From positions 62,001-126,000 of the forward strand of contig CAZAJF010000005.1 of NCBI GenBank assembly GCA_964485395.1: a DNA stretch of 64,000 nt, written 5' to 3'. Position numbers and translations under genes: made by a program. The stretch comes from JANNSO01 sp964485395 (lineage in GTDB: Bacteria > Spirochaetota > Spirochaetia > Treponematales > UBA12059). The notes beneath the pieces were generated by a model. The model had not been told where the DNA came from, made no database searches, and worked only from the letters and a program-made list of their open reading frames with translations. Every line of letters starts with the position of its first letter. The first letter of the stretch is position 1. Below are positions 26,284 to 35,700 of this stretch, in pieces.

Positions 26284-26547
26284 GTGAGTGACATGGAGAA
26301 ACGGGTTTCCGCGGACAATTTAAAATTTGACGCAGCAATCGTACTTTCAAGCGCTTCCATGAGCGCGTCGGACGTGGCAAGAATCCGGCGTAACGGAAAA
26401 ATTACCATGGCCGCCAATGAAACCGGCAAAGCGCTGCTTGAGGTGGGTGGAGTCATTTTGGCAGAAGGCAAAATCATGAAAAAGCGTGGCAAAACGGCTT
26501 TCGTCATCACTAAAATGCTCGAAAGCGGCAAGGAGGCCGAATTATGA
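26284..26547 (+). CDS. Small SpoA-domain (FliN-like) protein, divergent
   Basis: An 87-residue protein that is little more than one SpoA domain, the C-ring fold shared by FliM and FliN. The match is weaker than in the next gene but the pattern holds: MSASDVARIRRNGKI as the ordering helix and turn, then LLEVGGVILAEGKIMKKRGKTAFVITKML for the final strands, in the position of FliN's VNGKLIARGEVVVIDxNFGVRIT. It starts with GTG five bases after AAGGAGG; the later ATG has poor spacing. The stop overlaps the start of the next SpoA gene. It may pair with that protein as a SpoA-SpoA heterodimer. Confidence 0.7.
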   Translation: MSDMEKRVSADNLKFDAAIVLSSASMSASDVARIRRNGKITMAANETGKALLEVGGVILAEGKIMKKRGKTAFVITKMLESGKEAEL

Positions 26548-26789
26548 AAACGGGTACCATCAATGACATGAACGTGAGAGTCCAGGCGATACTAGGCGAA
26601 AAAACACTGACCATCAAGGAACTGGCCTCAATAGCGAAAGGGACGGTCCTTGAACTTGAATCGATTGCCGGCGAACCGATCGCTCTCTACGCGGCGGGTG
26701 AATTGGTTGCCCGCGGAGAAGTAGTCATCATCGACGAGAACTTCGGCATCCGGGTTACCGAAGTAGCCAAGACAGAGGCGGCATCATGA
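26544..26789 (+). CDS. Minimal FliN-type flagellar switch protein
   Basis: An 81-residue protein consisting of a FliN SpoA domain almost end to end. The core reads like canonical FliN: LTIKELASIAKGTVLELE, then AGEPIALYAAGELVARGEVVIIDENFG and IRVTEV. FliN normally has a variable N-terminal segment of 30-60 residues before this domain; here it is missing. FliN forms the lower ring of the flagellar C-ring and docks export chaperones (FliH). The ATG overlaps the preceding stop, and its own stop overlaps the start of the FliM-FliG fusion gene, so the three products are made together and probably in fixed ratio. Confidence 0.88.
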   Translation: MKTGTINDMNVRVQAILGEKTLTIKELASIAKGTVLELESIAGEPIALYAAGELVARGEVVIIDENFGIRVTEVAKTEAAS

Positions 26790-28630
26790 GCGAAGGCATG
26801 GACACCCGCCGCGTCCCCGGTACCGAAATCCTTGGAAAACGGGAACTTCTGGACCACGATTATCGGCTTAAGCTCTATGATTTCAGGCGTCCGGATAAAT
26901 TCTCAAAAGAGCAGCTGCGCTCCATGCAGATTATAAACGAAGCGTTTGCCCGGCAAATAACCGCAGAACTTTCCAGTGCCCTGCGGCAAGTTTGCGAAGT
27001 AACGCTGACAAATATGGACCAACTATCCTATACGGAGTTTCTCGCACCCTTGCAGGCGCCCTCGCTTTTTGCGATATCAAGCTTCAATCCCCTGCGGGGC
27101 ATGATCCTGATGCATATCGATAAATCGTGCACGGACGCGATCATCGAACGGCTGTTCGGCGCGCGGAGCAACAGCTCGGTGGAAATTCCGGTTTCGGCGG
27201 AGTTGACGCATCTGGAATTCGGCGCGATCGAGCCGTTGATCTGTTCCAGCCTTTCCGCCCTCGGCTATGCCTGGTCCAGCATCGAGGAAATTAAGCCGGC
27301 ATTGGCTCAATTCGAAACCAACGCGATGTTCTGCGAAATACTGCCTCCCCTGGAAATGATCGCCTTGGCAAGCTTTTCGCTTCGCACGGGCGATTCTGTC
27401 GGAACGATGAACATCGTGTATCCGTACCTCATGCTGGAACCGATCCTGCGCAGGCTTACGTCGTTATATTGGCGCAGCGAAAACACACAGGCTCCGAAAA
27501 GCGGCGCACAAGTCCGGCTTGCATGGCGAACACCGCTTCCTTCGCAGATTTTGTCATCCGCAGGGAGCTTTTCAGTAGCGGAACTGGGAAAGTTGAAAAA
27601 AGGTTCAGTTATATTTTTACCCGAACCGGATTCAGGCTGGCTTCGCTGCGGCGCCGTAAACGTGGCGGAATTATCCGGTCTGACCAGAGACATCGGAAAC
27701 GTTTCGGCCAATGTGGATACTCCCGAAGATTCTCGGGATGATGCCCTGCTGGAAGAGCGCACGGGTCACGATGCCGATCCTATGCGCTCATTGACGGCCG
27801 AAGTTCGCGAAGGCATGGCAGCGCTTAAGGCAGGCATGGCAAATGCCCTGGCCGAAATGAAAAGCGAACAGGAAAACCTGAAAGATACCTTGGTATTCGG
27901 CCAATCGGGCGAGGCTGTCGAGGGGCAAAGAATCGCATCTTTGGATACACGTCCCTTCGCCTCGCTTGCGGGAACTTCTCCGGAAACCTTGTCCCTCTCC
28001 TTGAACGGGGAACGGCAGCAACTCCTCGCGCTTGTGCTGTCCAATCTCGAAGACTCGCTGGCTTCACGCTTATTTACATTGCTCCCGGAGACAATCCAGC
28101 CGGAGGTCGCACAGCGGATAGCCACGATGGATTGGGTTTCGCCTACAACGGTAAAGTGTTTAGAAAAAATCATTTTGCGCGACCTTTCCACAGCCGTACG
28201 CGAGGGCGTGGAATCAGGAGGAATAGCCAAAGCGGCGGGCATCCTTAACCTGGTTTCGCGAGAGACTGAAAAAAAGGTGTTTGATTCCTTGGATGCAAAC
28301 TCACCTAGGCTATCCAGCCAAATAAAGAAAAACATGTTCGTTTTCGATGACCTGTCGATGCTTGATTCCAAGGTAATCGCGGATATTCTTGCCGCGGTTG
28401 ACGAACGCGACATGCTCATGGCCATGAAGCCCGTTTCAGAACTGGTGCGCGGTCGGCTATTCGCGCGCTTCCCCGAAGGAGAGCGAGAGCGGCTCAAGGC
28501 CGCCTATGCGGAACTTGGACGGATACGCCTCCCTGAATCGGAAGCCGCGGGATTGCGAATCGTGGCCGCGGTTCTTTCCATGGAAGAGGAAGGACGCATC
28601 GAAATAGACAGGGACGGACTAGCCCAATAA
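26786..28630 (+). CDS. FliM-FliG fusion protein (flagellar switch)
   Basis: A 614-residue single frame joining two C-ring proteins. Residues 30-230 are the FliM middle domain (YDFRRPDKFSKEQLR at 31-45, VYPYLMLEPIL at 211-221), followed by a SpoA domain (about 240-305). A linker of about 80 residues (coiled-coil-like 333-368) leads to the FliG middle domain (about 395-495; LALVLSNLEDSLASRLF, VAQRIATMDWVSP, GILNLVSRETEKK) and the FliG C-terminal domain (515-610; KKNMFVFDDLSMLDSKV). Missing are the FliM N-terminal EIDALL peptide that binds CheY-P and the FliG N-terminal domain that anchors to FliF. The FliM GGxG patch that contacts FliG reads FGAR (124-127), and the FliG EHPQ motif reads GERQ. 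No frameshift or stop lies in the linker. A separate, normal fliG/fliM set elsewhere in the genome is expected. Confidence 0.88.
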   Translation: MSEGMDTRRVPGTEILGKRELLDHDYRLKLYDFRRPDKFSKEQLRSMQIINEAFARQITAELSSALRQVCEVTLTNMDQLSYTEFLAPLQAPSLFAISSFNPLRGMILMHIDKSCTDAIIERLFGARSNSSVEIPVSAELTHLEFGAIEPLICSSLSALGYAWSSIEEIKPALAQFETNAMFCEILPPLEMIALASFSLRTGDSVGTMNIVYPYLMLEPILRRLTSLYWRSENTQAPKSGAQVRLAWRTPLPSQILSSAGSFSVAELGKLKKGSVIFLPEPDSGWLRCGAVNVAELSGLTRDIGNVSANVDTPEDSRDDALLEERTGHDADPMRSLTAEVREGMAALKAGMANALAEMKSEQENLKDTLVFGQSGEAVEGQRIASLDTRPFASLAGTSPETLSLSLNGERQQLLALVLSNLEDSLASRLFTLLPETIQPEVAQRIATMDWVSPTTVKCLEKIILRDLSTAVREGVESGGIAKAAGILNLVSRETEKKVFDSLDANSPRLSSQIKKNMFVFDDLSMLDSKVIADILAAVDERDMLMAMKPVSELVRGRLFARFPEGERERLKAAYAELGRIRLPESEAAGLRIVAAVLSMEEEGRIEIDRDGLAQ

Positions 28631-28681
28631 TTTTTAATTAAGCTAGATATAAAAAACAGAAGCCTTTGAGACTTGCGAAGC

Positions 28682-28723
28682 ATTTCCGGCGAATAGTACA
28701 TATATTCGCCGGAAATATTTTTT
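28682..28723 (+). terminator. Strong terminator of the flagellar switch operon
   Basis: A perfect 14-base stem, ATTTCCGGCGAATA (28682-28695) with TATTCGCCGGAAAT (28703-28716), a 7-base loop and a run of six T. It closes the SpoA/FliN/FliM-FliG transcript, so no further flagellar gene belongs to it. Confidence 0.9.
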
Positions 28724-28823
28724 AAAACTACTTATAGAACTTCGAAAAACATCAAATTAGCGCAAGCCCTATTTCAATATCAGGAATCTTGACACCGACC
28801 TTCCTGGAATTGATACTTGAACC

Positions 28824-30101
28824 ATGAGAAAAGGCAACATACAACTCTACCGAAAAACCTATGAGTTTCTTGACCTATCACGAATCTTCGGTGGAATAAT
28901 ATTTATATGCCTCTCGTTGTTTCAGCCTTATTTTTTTCTGCGCTTTTACGCAGTTTTTTTTGTAATATGGTCTACCGGATGGTGGTTTTTGCAACATAAC
29001 TGGCATGTATCAGATGCTTACCCCGGAGCGCAATATGTCCACATGATCAACGATTCCCTTATGGATATGGTTCTTTTTATTTTTTTTGGCACGGTTCACT
29101 CGCTTACTCCAGCTTTCTTCATCACAAAAACCGCCGGAAATGCCTTAAGTACTAATCATAAATTTAGTGAATTCTATCTCGCACTCAACCTGCCAAGCAT
29201 TCTCTTAATCAGCATCTTTACCTGGCTCGGCCTTTTACCAAACATCAATGTATTCGGGAAGGTTAGCCCCATAACCCTTCTCGATCTCATCTTTGCCGTT
29301 TTTCTCTACAATACCGCTCAGATCGTAACCTTCAAGACAGTAAAAAATCTGGTCAATCATAACAAGACTCTCTTTAATTCCCTCATAGAGGAAAAAGCAA
29401 AGAGCGACCGCCTTATGATAAATATGATGCCGTTCAAAATCGCGCGCGAACTTATTGATACGGGATCCGTTGAGCCTGTTCGCGTGAAAAGCGCCACGAT
29501 ACTGTTTTCCGATTTCGTTCGATTTTCAAGCTCCACGCAGGGAGTCGAACCGATGGGAATCATCACGAGCCTCAACGACTACTTTAGCGCGTTCGATGAG
29601 ATTCTTGAACGTCGAGGCGTCGAAAAGCTCAAGACCATAGGCGACGGCTATATGTGCGCAGGAGGTATTCCGAACATAACTTCGACGCATCCGATCGATG
29701 TCTGCCTGACGGCTCTCGATATGCTCGCAGTCGTAAGAAGTCGGTTCGGCATGTCCGGCAAACTTACCTGGGACGTACGCATCGGCATTAACACAGGCTC
29801 AGTCATTGCCGGAGTCATCGGCAATAAAAAATTCAGCTACGACATTTGGGGTGAAGCGGTGAATATTGCTTCACGTCATGAATCGAGCGGATTGCCAGGG
29901 TCGATTACGGTATCCAAGAGCACTTATCTGCTTACCAGCAAGTACTTCGCGTATGCAGAGCTTGGCCCAGTGGAGATCAAAGGGGGAAATTCGCTTGAAA
30001 TGTTCAGGCTAACAGGATTCCGTCCTGAATGGGTCGACCCGGACGGAAAACCAAATTCCGGCTTTACTGCAGAATACGAAAAAATAAGCAAACAGGCCTG
30101 A
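28824..30101 (+). CDS. Membrane-anchored class III adenylate cyclase
   Basis: A 425-residue protein with about five to six N-terminal transmembrane helices (20-175) and a C-terminal class III cyclase domain (about 222-400). The metal aspartates are Asp230 (FSDF) and Asp274 (TIGDGY), the purine-selecting pair is Lys270 and Asp340 (FSYDIWG), and the transition-state residues are Asn347 and Arg351 (VNIASR). Lys/Asp at the purine positions point to ATP rather than GTP, so cAMP is the expected product. The membrane part resembles the MASE-type sensory modules of other spirochaete cyclases, with an unknown signal. It stands alone, behind the flagellar terminator, and converges on the MgtC-like gene. 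Confidence 0.88.
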   Translation: MRKGNIQLYRKTYEFLDLSRIFGGIIFICLSLFQPYFFLRFYAVFFVIWSTGWWFLQHNWHVSDAYPGAQYVHMINDSLMDMVLFIFFGTVHSLTPAFFITKTAGNALSTNHKFSEFYLALNLPSILLISIFTWLGLLPNINVFGKVSPITLLDLIFAVFLYNTAQIVTFKTVKNLVNHNKTLFNSLIEEKAKSDRLMINMMPFKIARELIDTGSVEPVRVKSATILFSDFVRFSSSTQGVEPMGIITSLNDYFSAFDEILERRGVEKLKTIGDGYMCAGGIPNITSTHPIDVCLTALDMLAVVRSRFGMSGKLTWDVRIGINTGSVIAGVIGNKKFSYDIWGEAVNIASRHESSGLPGSITVSKSTYLLTSKYFAYAELGPVEIKGGNSLEMFRLTGFRPEWVDPDGKPNSGFTAEYEKISKQA

Positions 30102-30153
30102 TACCTGGATCTTATTGGATTTCAGAACCCCGCGGCGCAATGCTGATCAAGCC

Positions 30154-30858
30154 TCAGAAACTCTCGTGCAGCCGGATTTTATGCACCTTGCCGGAGGCGC
30201 GCAACTCGGTAAAGAAAACATCCAGCACAAGGTTCACGGGTACCCGCACGAGCAGCGTCATGCGGGTATCCTTCGTTTTGTTATTCTGCGATGCGTCGAT
30301 GCTTTGTATGCTTACGCCGTGCGCCTTGAATATCTCGTCGATGGACTTCCTGTCTAAAAAGCCGTTGGTGCACCAGATTTGCAGTTGCTTGAGCCGCTCG
30401 GTCGGAAACAATTTTCGTTCCAGCGGTTCTATCAAGACGAGGGACAGCAAGACGATGCCCAGGGCGAACAGGGAGATTTCCCACATGCCCGCGGCTATCG
30501 TCAGACCGATACCCGCCGTAGCCCACAAGGTCGCCGCGGTGGTGAGCCCCTTGATGTTGTTGCCGATCTTGATGAACGCGCCGGCACCAAGAAAGCCGAT
30601 TCCGGAAACGACCTGCGCCGCGATACGTCCTGGGTCGCCCGTACCGGGGTTGATGGTCTGCGGCAGCCAAATAGATAACAGCATCATCAGGCAAGCTCCG
30701 AGGCCTATGACGATATGGGTGCGCCAGCCGGCAGTCTGTTTACGTGCTTCGCGTTCGAGTCCGATGAGACCGGCCGCCAAAAAGGTAAGCAGAAGACGGG
30801 CTGCCGCCGCCTGAAAGTCGATTATCGGGCTGCCAAGCCACACAGATAGTTCATGCAT
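30154..30858 (-). CDS. MgtC/SapB-family inner-membrane protein
   Basis: A 234-residue protein with an MgtC/SapB membrane domain of about five helices (15-145) and a soluble C-terminal domain of about 80 residues with an ACT-like pattern. Family hallmarks are GLIGLEREARKQTAGWRTH (35-53) with the conserved Glu-Arg and His, and VSGIGFLGAGAFIK (84-97). In enterobacteria MgtC supports growth at low Mg2+ and inhibits the F-type ATP synthase; many relatives have unknown roles. GGAG lies five bases before the ATG. No Mg2+ transporter or riboswitch is adjacent. Confidence 0.88.
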   Translation of the reverse strand: MHELSVWLGSPIIDFQAAAARLLLTFLAAGLIGLEREARKQTAGWRTHIVIGLGACLMMLLSIWLPQTINPGTGDPGRIAAQVVSGIGFLGAGAFIKIGNNIKGLTTAATLWATAGIGLTIAAGMWEISLFALGIVLLSLVLIEPLERKLFPTERLKQLQIWCTNGFLDRKSIDEIFKAHGVSIQSIDASQNNKTKDTRMTLLVRVPVNLVLDVFFTELRASGKVHKIRLHESF

Positions 30859-31090
30859 ATAGTCTCCGTCGATACAGATTGCAGTAAGTCGCCATGATCA
30901 AGTCTACTGGATATCAGCGAAGCGGTCGAGAGTCTGCGCGAAAAAATTATATACTTGACGGATGCAAAGGGATGGTCCAGACTCGAGTTTCCGACAAAAC
31001 TACAGATTTTATTTTAAACGAAAAGCGGTTATTAACCTTAACCGCATCTTTTAAGCCACAGGTGACGAATAGACCACGGAGGGGAAAACC

Positions 31091-31589
31091 ATGCACTTCC
31101 GTTCAGCACTCACCATCGCATTTTTCATATCCCGCAAGTAAAGTCGGCGCGACCTTCTCCGTGCTTTCCACCGTTTCCAGGATAGAGGAAAGTTTCCGCG
31201 GAGCTTCGCGATTGTCTTCAATAGAAATCCCATCCAACGTCACATACATAAACTCATGGGCATTTTGGCATTGCAGCTCGCTAAGTTCCATCTCACTCCC
31301 CGACTCAATTACGGAACTCGGCGGGTGGTGCGTTTTCGACGGCTGCACTTCAGCAAAGTCCATTCGCCTGCCTTCAGGAATAAAAAGCATCGGTTACGGT
31401 CTTTTCAGGAGTTGTTATGCCTTGACAAGCCTCACCGTACCCGCAGGAGTCGCCAACATCGGGGAACGTGCGTTTATTTACTGCGTAGCGCTTACAACCC
31501 TCGAACTCGAACCGACGACTCCTCCAACGTTCGCAGGAAACACATTTGAGGGCTGGTCTGACTTCGCAGCAATCATCGTGGGACGGTAA
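31091..31589 (+). pseudogene. Frameshifted relic of a BspA-like leucine-rich repeat surface protein
   Basis: A good start is present: GGAGGGG, then ATG at 31091 reading MHFRSALTIAFFISRK, the beginning of a signal peptide, but it meets TAA at 31139. The neighbouring frame continues without a break to 31589 and encodes about four LRR_5 (BspA/TpLRR) repeats, such as FWHCSSLSSISLPDSI and LFRSCYALTSLTVPAGV, ending in a truncated ITGTFAxW-type close (FAGNTFEGWSDFAAIIVGR). So the gene has lost its frame between signal peptide and repeats. Such proteins are surface adhesins in oral treponemes. The open frame reaching back to 30894 carries no recognisable sequence. The rest of 30859-31779 holds nothing else that I can support. 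Confidence 0.65.
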
Positions 31590-31779
31590 CGAAGCATCTT
31601 CGTCACGAATTTACCGCAGGCTTATTCACTTCCGCATCGATTCTCTTGCTGGCATCCATGCAGCCTGCGTAGATTTTTAAATATGCCCCAGTGCTTACGA
31701 ATTTCTTAATTCGTTTCCCCAATATTGAAGCCATCCCGTATAATCGTATAACCTTTGCTGTCTGCGATTGGAGGCTTCC

Positions 31780-32715
31780 ATGAAGATTCCCGGAATGTAC
31801 CTTACCGTAATGGTGATTGCCCTCAATGCGGCTTTGGGGGCCCAACAAGCTCCCGCGCAGGGATCGGGCGGAAAGGTACGCCTCATCGCCGAGGCTCGCT
31901 TCGAGACCCGCTCGAGCTTCGTAACTTTGGGTGGACGCTTGGCTCCCCTCCGCCATATCGACCAGACAGCCGGGGTAGCGGGCATCGTCTCCGCCATACA
32001 CGCCTATCCAGGCACTTGGGTAAAGGAAGGCGAGCCTATACTCAGCATCACCCGCGACGTTCCCGGAGAAAGCTATCAGCCGGTGGTGATACGCGCCCGC
32101 ATCGGCGGACGCATTTCCGACATAAAACCGGCGGCCGGCAGCGAAGTGGGAAGCGGTACCGTGGTTGCAAGCCTTATAGACGATTCGAGGTTGACGCTCG
32201 AAGCTTTCGTGAGCGACCGCGACGCCTACAGGATACGGGCTTTCATGCCGCGCGAAATAAGCGCCCGCTCAGCCGACGGGGCAAGCCTGAAAGGCAGCCT
32301 CACGGGAATCTCCCTTGAACCCGATTATTCGACGGGGCTTTTTACCGCCCGTTTTCTCTTCTCCGCAAATCCTGAGGCACGCGTAGGCATGGTTCTCTAT
32401 ATCGACCTTCCGGTTAGCCAAGTACGCGGAGTATTCCTGGATAGAAGCTTGGTACAACGACGCTTGGGACGATCGCTGCTCTGGGTTATGGGAAAGGACG
32501 ACAAGCTACTTTTAATCGAGATTAAGACAGGCGCCCTTTTTGATCAGCAAATTTGCGTTTCCTCCGGAATAGAGGCGGGTGACCTTGTATTACTGCGCCT
32601 CACCGGCAAGGAGACCGAAGGCATGACGCGAGCAGACTGGGAAACCGCAGCCAAGGCGCTGCCTCCCGCGAGCCCCGGCCAGGCAGGCCCGGGATTCCAA
32701 TTCGGTGGACATTGA
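31780..32715 (+). CDS. RND efflux periplasmic adaptor (membrane fusion protein)
   Basis: A 311-residue periplasmic adaptor with a signal peptide. The lipoyl/barrel-sandwich halves are visible around AIHAYPGTWVKEGEPIL and IGGRISDIKPAAGSEVGSGTVVASLID, followed by a beta-barrel domain and a membrane-proximal domain. The alpha-helical hairpin between the lipoyl halves is nearly absent, which makes it a short adaptor, as seen in several spirochaetes. The start is the ATG at 31780 behind GGAGG; a TTG that overlaps this site is rejected. Its stop overlaps the RND pump start (ATGA). Confidence 0.85.
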   Translation: MKIPGMYLTVMVIALNAALGAQQAPAQGSGGKVRLIAEARFETRSSFVTLGGRLAPLRHIDQTAGVAGIVSAIHAYPGTWVKEGEPILSITRDVPGESYQPVVIRARIGGRISDIKPAAGSEVGSGTVVASLIDDSRLTLEAFVSDRDAYRIRAFMPREISARSADGASLKGSLTGISLEPDYSTGLFTARFLFSANPEARVGMVLYIDLPVSQVRGVFLDRSLVQRRLGRSLLWVMGKDDKLLLIEIKTGALFDQQICVSSGIEAGDLVLLRLTGKETEGMTRADWETAAKALPPASPGQAGPGFQFGGH

Positions 32716-35700
32716 TGATCCGCGGTATTTTTAAACGGAACGTCGGATTCATACTGCTTTCCGTTATCCTCGCGGGATGCGGCGTATTTTTATCCTTGAA
32801 GCTGCCGGTCATGATGTACCCGCAGACGCAACGCCCTCAGGTAAGCGTCCGAATTAGCCACCCTGGCCTTTCAGCGCTGGATTTCCAGAAGTCGTACTCC
32901 GCCCGCATCGAGTCCGGCCTTTTGGCCGTATCGGGCCTGGAACTGCTTTCCAGCACCTACTCCTCCGATTCAAGCTCATACGATCTCCTGTTTGACTGGA
33001 AGGTAAAAAGCCTCTCGGCGAAATCAGCCGTGGAATCCGCGATGACCACGGTGAACGCCAGCTTGCCTGAGGAGCTCAAAGGTTCCTGGCAGGTTCGGTA
33101 TCGGGAAAGCGAAAACGCAGGATTCTTGATTCTCGGGGTGCTGTCCGATATCGTAAATCCCGAAAAAATATTCGAGATGCTCGTAGCCGGCGTTGAACCG
33201 GAACTCGTAAAGCTTGTCGACGCGGAAGACGTCAGCATCTTCAATGTCGAAGAGCTCAAGGCAGACATAACGCTAAAGCAGGAAGTCATGCTTTCTTACG
33301 GCATCACCATAAACGACGTAAACCAAGCGCTGCAAAGCGGCTTTTCCCTGACGCCGCTAGGCCGCCTGAGGGAAGGCGACCAGCGCTTTACCGTGCGGCA
33401 CCTAAAAAAAAGCGGCAACCTGGACAGCCTCTACCGCCTCGAGATAAAACGCGCCGGTTCCTCGAGCGTATCGCTGGACGATATCGCCGTCATCGATATA
33501 CGCTACACGGTGCCGCGGCAAGTGTTCCTGGTAGGCTCGCGGCCGGCGGTTCAGCTTACCGCGACGCCGATAGAAGGCGGAAACCTTACGCGGCTCAGTT
33601 CCAAGCTCATGGGCATCATGGAAAGCGCTAAAAAAGACGGGCGCCTGCCCGCCGATTCGGAATTCGTGTTCTACCTTGATCCGGCAAAATATATCAACCG
33701 TTCCATAGACAACGTCGCGCAAAGCGCCTTGCTGGGCGGAGCGCTCGCCATCCTGATAGTTTTTATTATCTTGGGCGAGCTGCGCAATACCTTGATCATC
33801 GCGCTCTCGCTGCCGATCTCGATATTGCTCACGTTCATCCCCATGTATTTTTTTGGCATGAGCCTCAACCTTATCTCGCTGGGAGGCCTCGCCCTCGCGG
33901 TAGGCATGATCGTGGACGCCACCATCGTGGTGACGGAGAACATACATAGATGGCGCTTCGAAGCCCTGGCGCCCCTTACCGCGCCTACCTGGATGGACAT
34001 CGTGGTAAAGGCGACGGCGGAGGTTCAGTCGCCCGTAATCTCATCGACCTTGACCTCGGTGCTCGTTTTCCTTCCCATCTCCTTTACCGCGCCGCTGGCC
34101 AACGCCATCCTGGGCGACCAGGCCCGTACCGTGGTTTTCTCGCTCATGGCCTCGCTCATCGTGTCTCTCACCATAGTCCCGCTCATAGCGTGGATGATGT
34201 ACCGCTCGCCTCGGCAGAGGGCTCGGGCCCATGAGCCTCCGCGCGGCCTGGGCTGGCTTTCGGTTAAATGCATGGACGCCGTCATCTCGCTTTACCGGCG
34301 AATGCTCCGCAGCCTCATCAAGCGAAAGACGACAGCGCTGCTTTTCCTGGCAGCCTCATTCTCGGCGCTCGGTCTCTGCCTGGTTTTCATAATGCCTTCA
34401 ATACCCAAGGAACTCCTTTCGACGCCTCAGTCGGACAGGATCGTGCTTCTTTTCCGCAATGCGGAAATTACCGACACCGTGGATGTGATGGAAAAAGTAG
34501 TCCCGGACATCTTGGCCAGAATCGATTCCAGCTTAGGTAAGTTCGCGACCCAGTCGTTTGTAAGCCTGCGAGGCCAGTTCAACCAAGTATTCATCGATCT
34601 TGCAGACGCTTCCAAAAACGACGAGGCGCAGAAGCTTCTGGAAAAAGAATTCGTGTCGCAAGGCAGCTGGTACTTCAACATCATGTCATGGGATCCCGCT
34701 GCCTTGCCGCTGCCCATTAGCTACGCCTTGCAGATAAGCATTTTTGGCCCCGAAGCCGCTAAAAAAGTGGAAATACTGGACGGCATGCAGCGTCTCATCA
34801 ACCAAAGCGGATTATACCGCCGCGCCTTTACCCGGCCCTCTCCGGCGACCACCAATGAATTGATCCTGGAAAGCCGCCCGGACACGATGGGCAGCCTGTC
34901 TTCTTGGAGCGAATCGAACCTCCTCGCTTTAACCCGCAGAATACTCAGCGGCACCTCTTCCACAACCCTCGCGGAAGGGCAGACCGAAATAAGCGTTTCC
35001 GCCCGGTATCCGGACACTCTCGTGGATTCAAGGGAAAAACTGGAAAATTTCTTGATTCCCTGGAAAAACTCCTTCATTCCCCTCAAGCATTTTTTCAACT
35101 TCAAGACTCAAATCGGCATCTCGCAGATTTACGCCGAGAACGGCGAACTGGTGTACCGCCTCTACGCGAACATGGGGCCGGGATCCACCGACGCGCAGAT
35201 GGCAAAGGCAAAAGCGAGCGTCAAGGAATTACTGGATCTGAAACTCAAGCTGCCGGAAGGCTATTCCTGGGCTTTCGACAACCCGCGCAAAGACATGGAC
35301 GACGCTCTCTCATCCCTCTTCGTCGCCTTGGCCATCTCCGTGGTCTTGATGTACCTGCTCCTGGCCTGGCAATTCAATTCCCTCGTCACGCCGCTCGTCA
35401 TCCTCGTGACGATTCCGCTGGGACTGATCGGCGTTATCCTGTCCCTCAAGGCTTTCGGTTCCGTAATAAATCTTAACTCCCTGTTGGGAATGATACTTCT
35501 TGGGGGAATCGTGGTCAACAACGCCATCATAATGATAGACTTTTACGAAAACTCGCAGGACAGGCACGGAAACCTGCTCGACGCGCTCATACACACGGCG
35601 GGCATCCGGTTCCAGCCCATCCTCATAACCACCCTCACCACGATAATCGGCATGCTGCCTCTTGCCATCGGCCTGGGCTCCGGTTCCAACATACTCAAGC

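Noticed and set aside
26284..28630. Type III secretion (SctQ-type) ring instead of a flagellar switch
   Set aside because: SpoA proteins alone would allow this, but the FliG middle and C-terminal domains are specific to flagellar rotors and no injectisome gene is present.
31603..32001. 132-residue minus-strand open frame
   Set aside because: Antisense to the 5' part of the RND adaptor gene, without domain or ribosome site.
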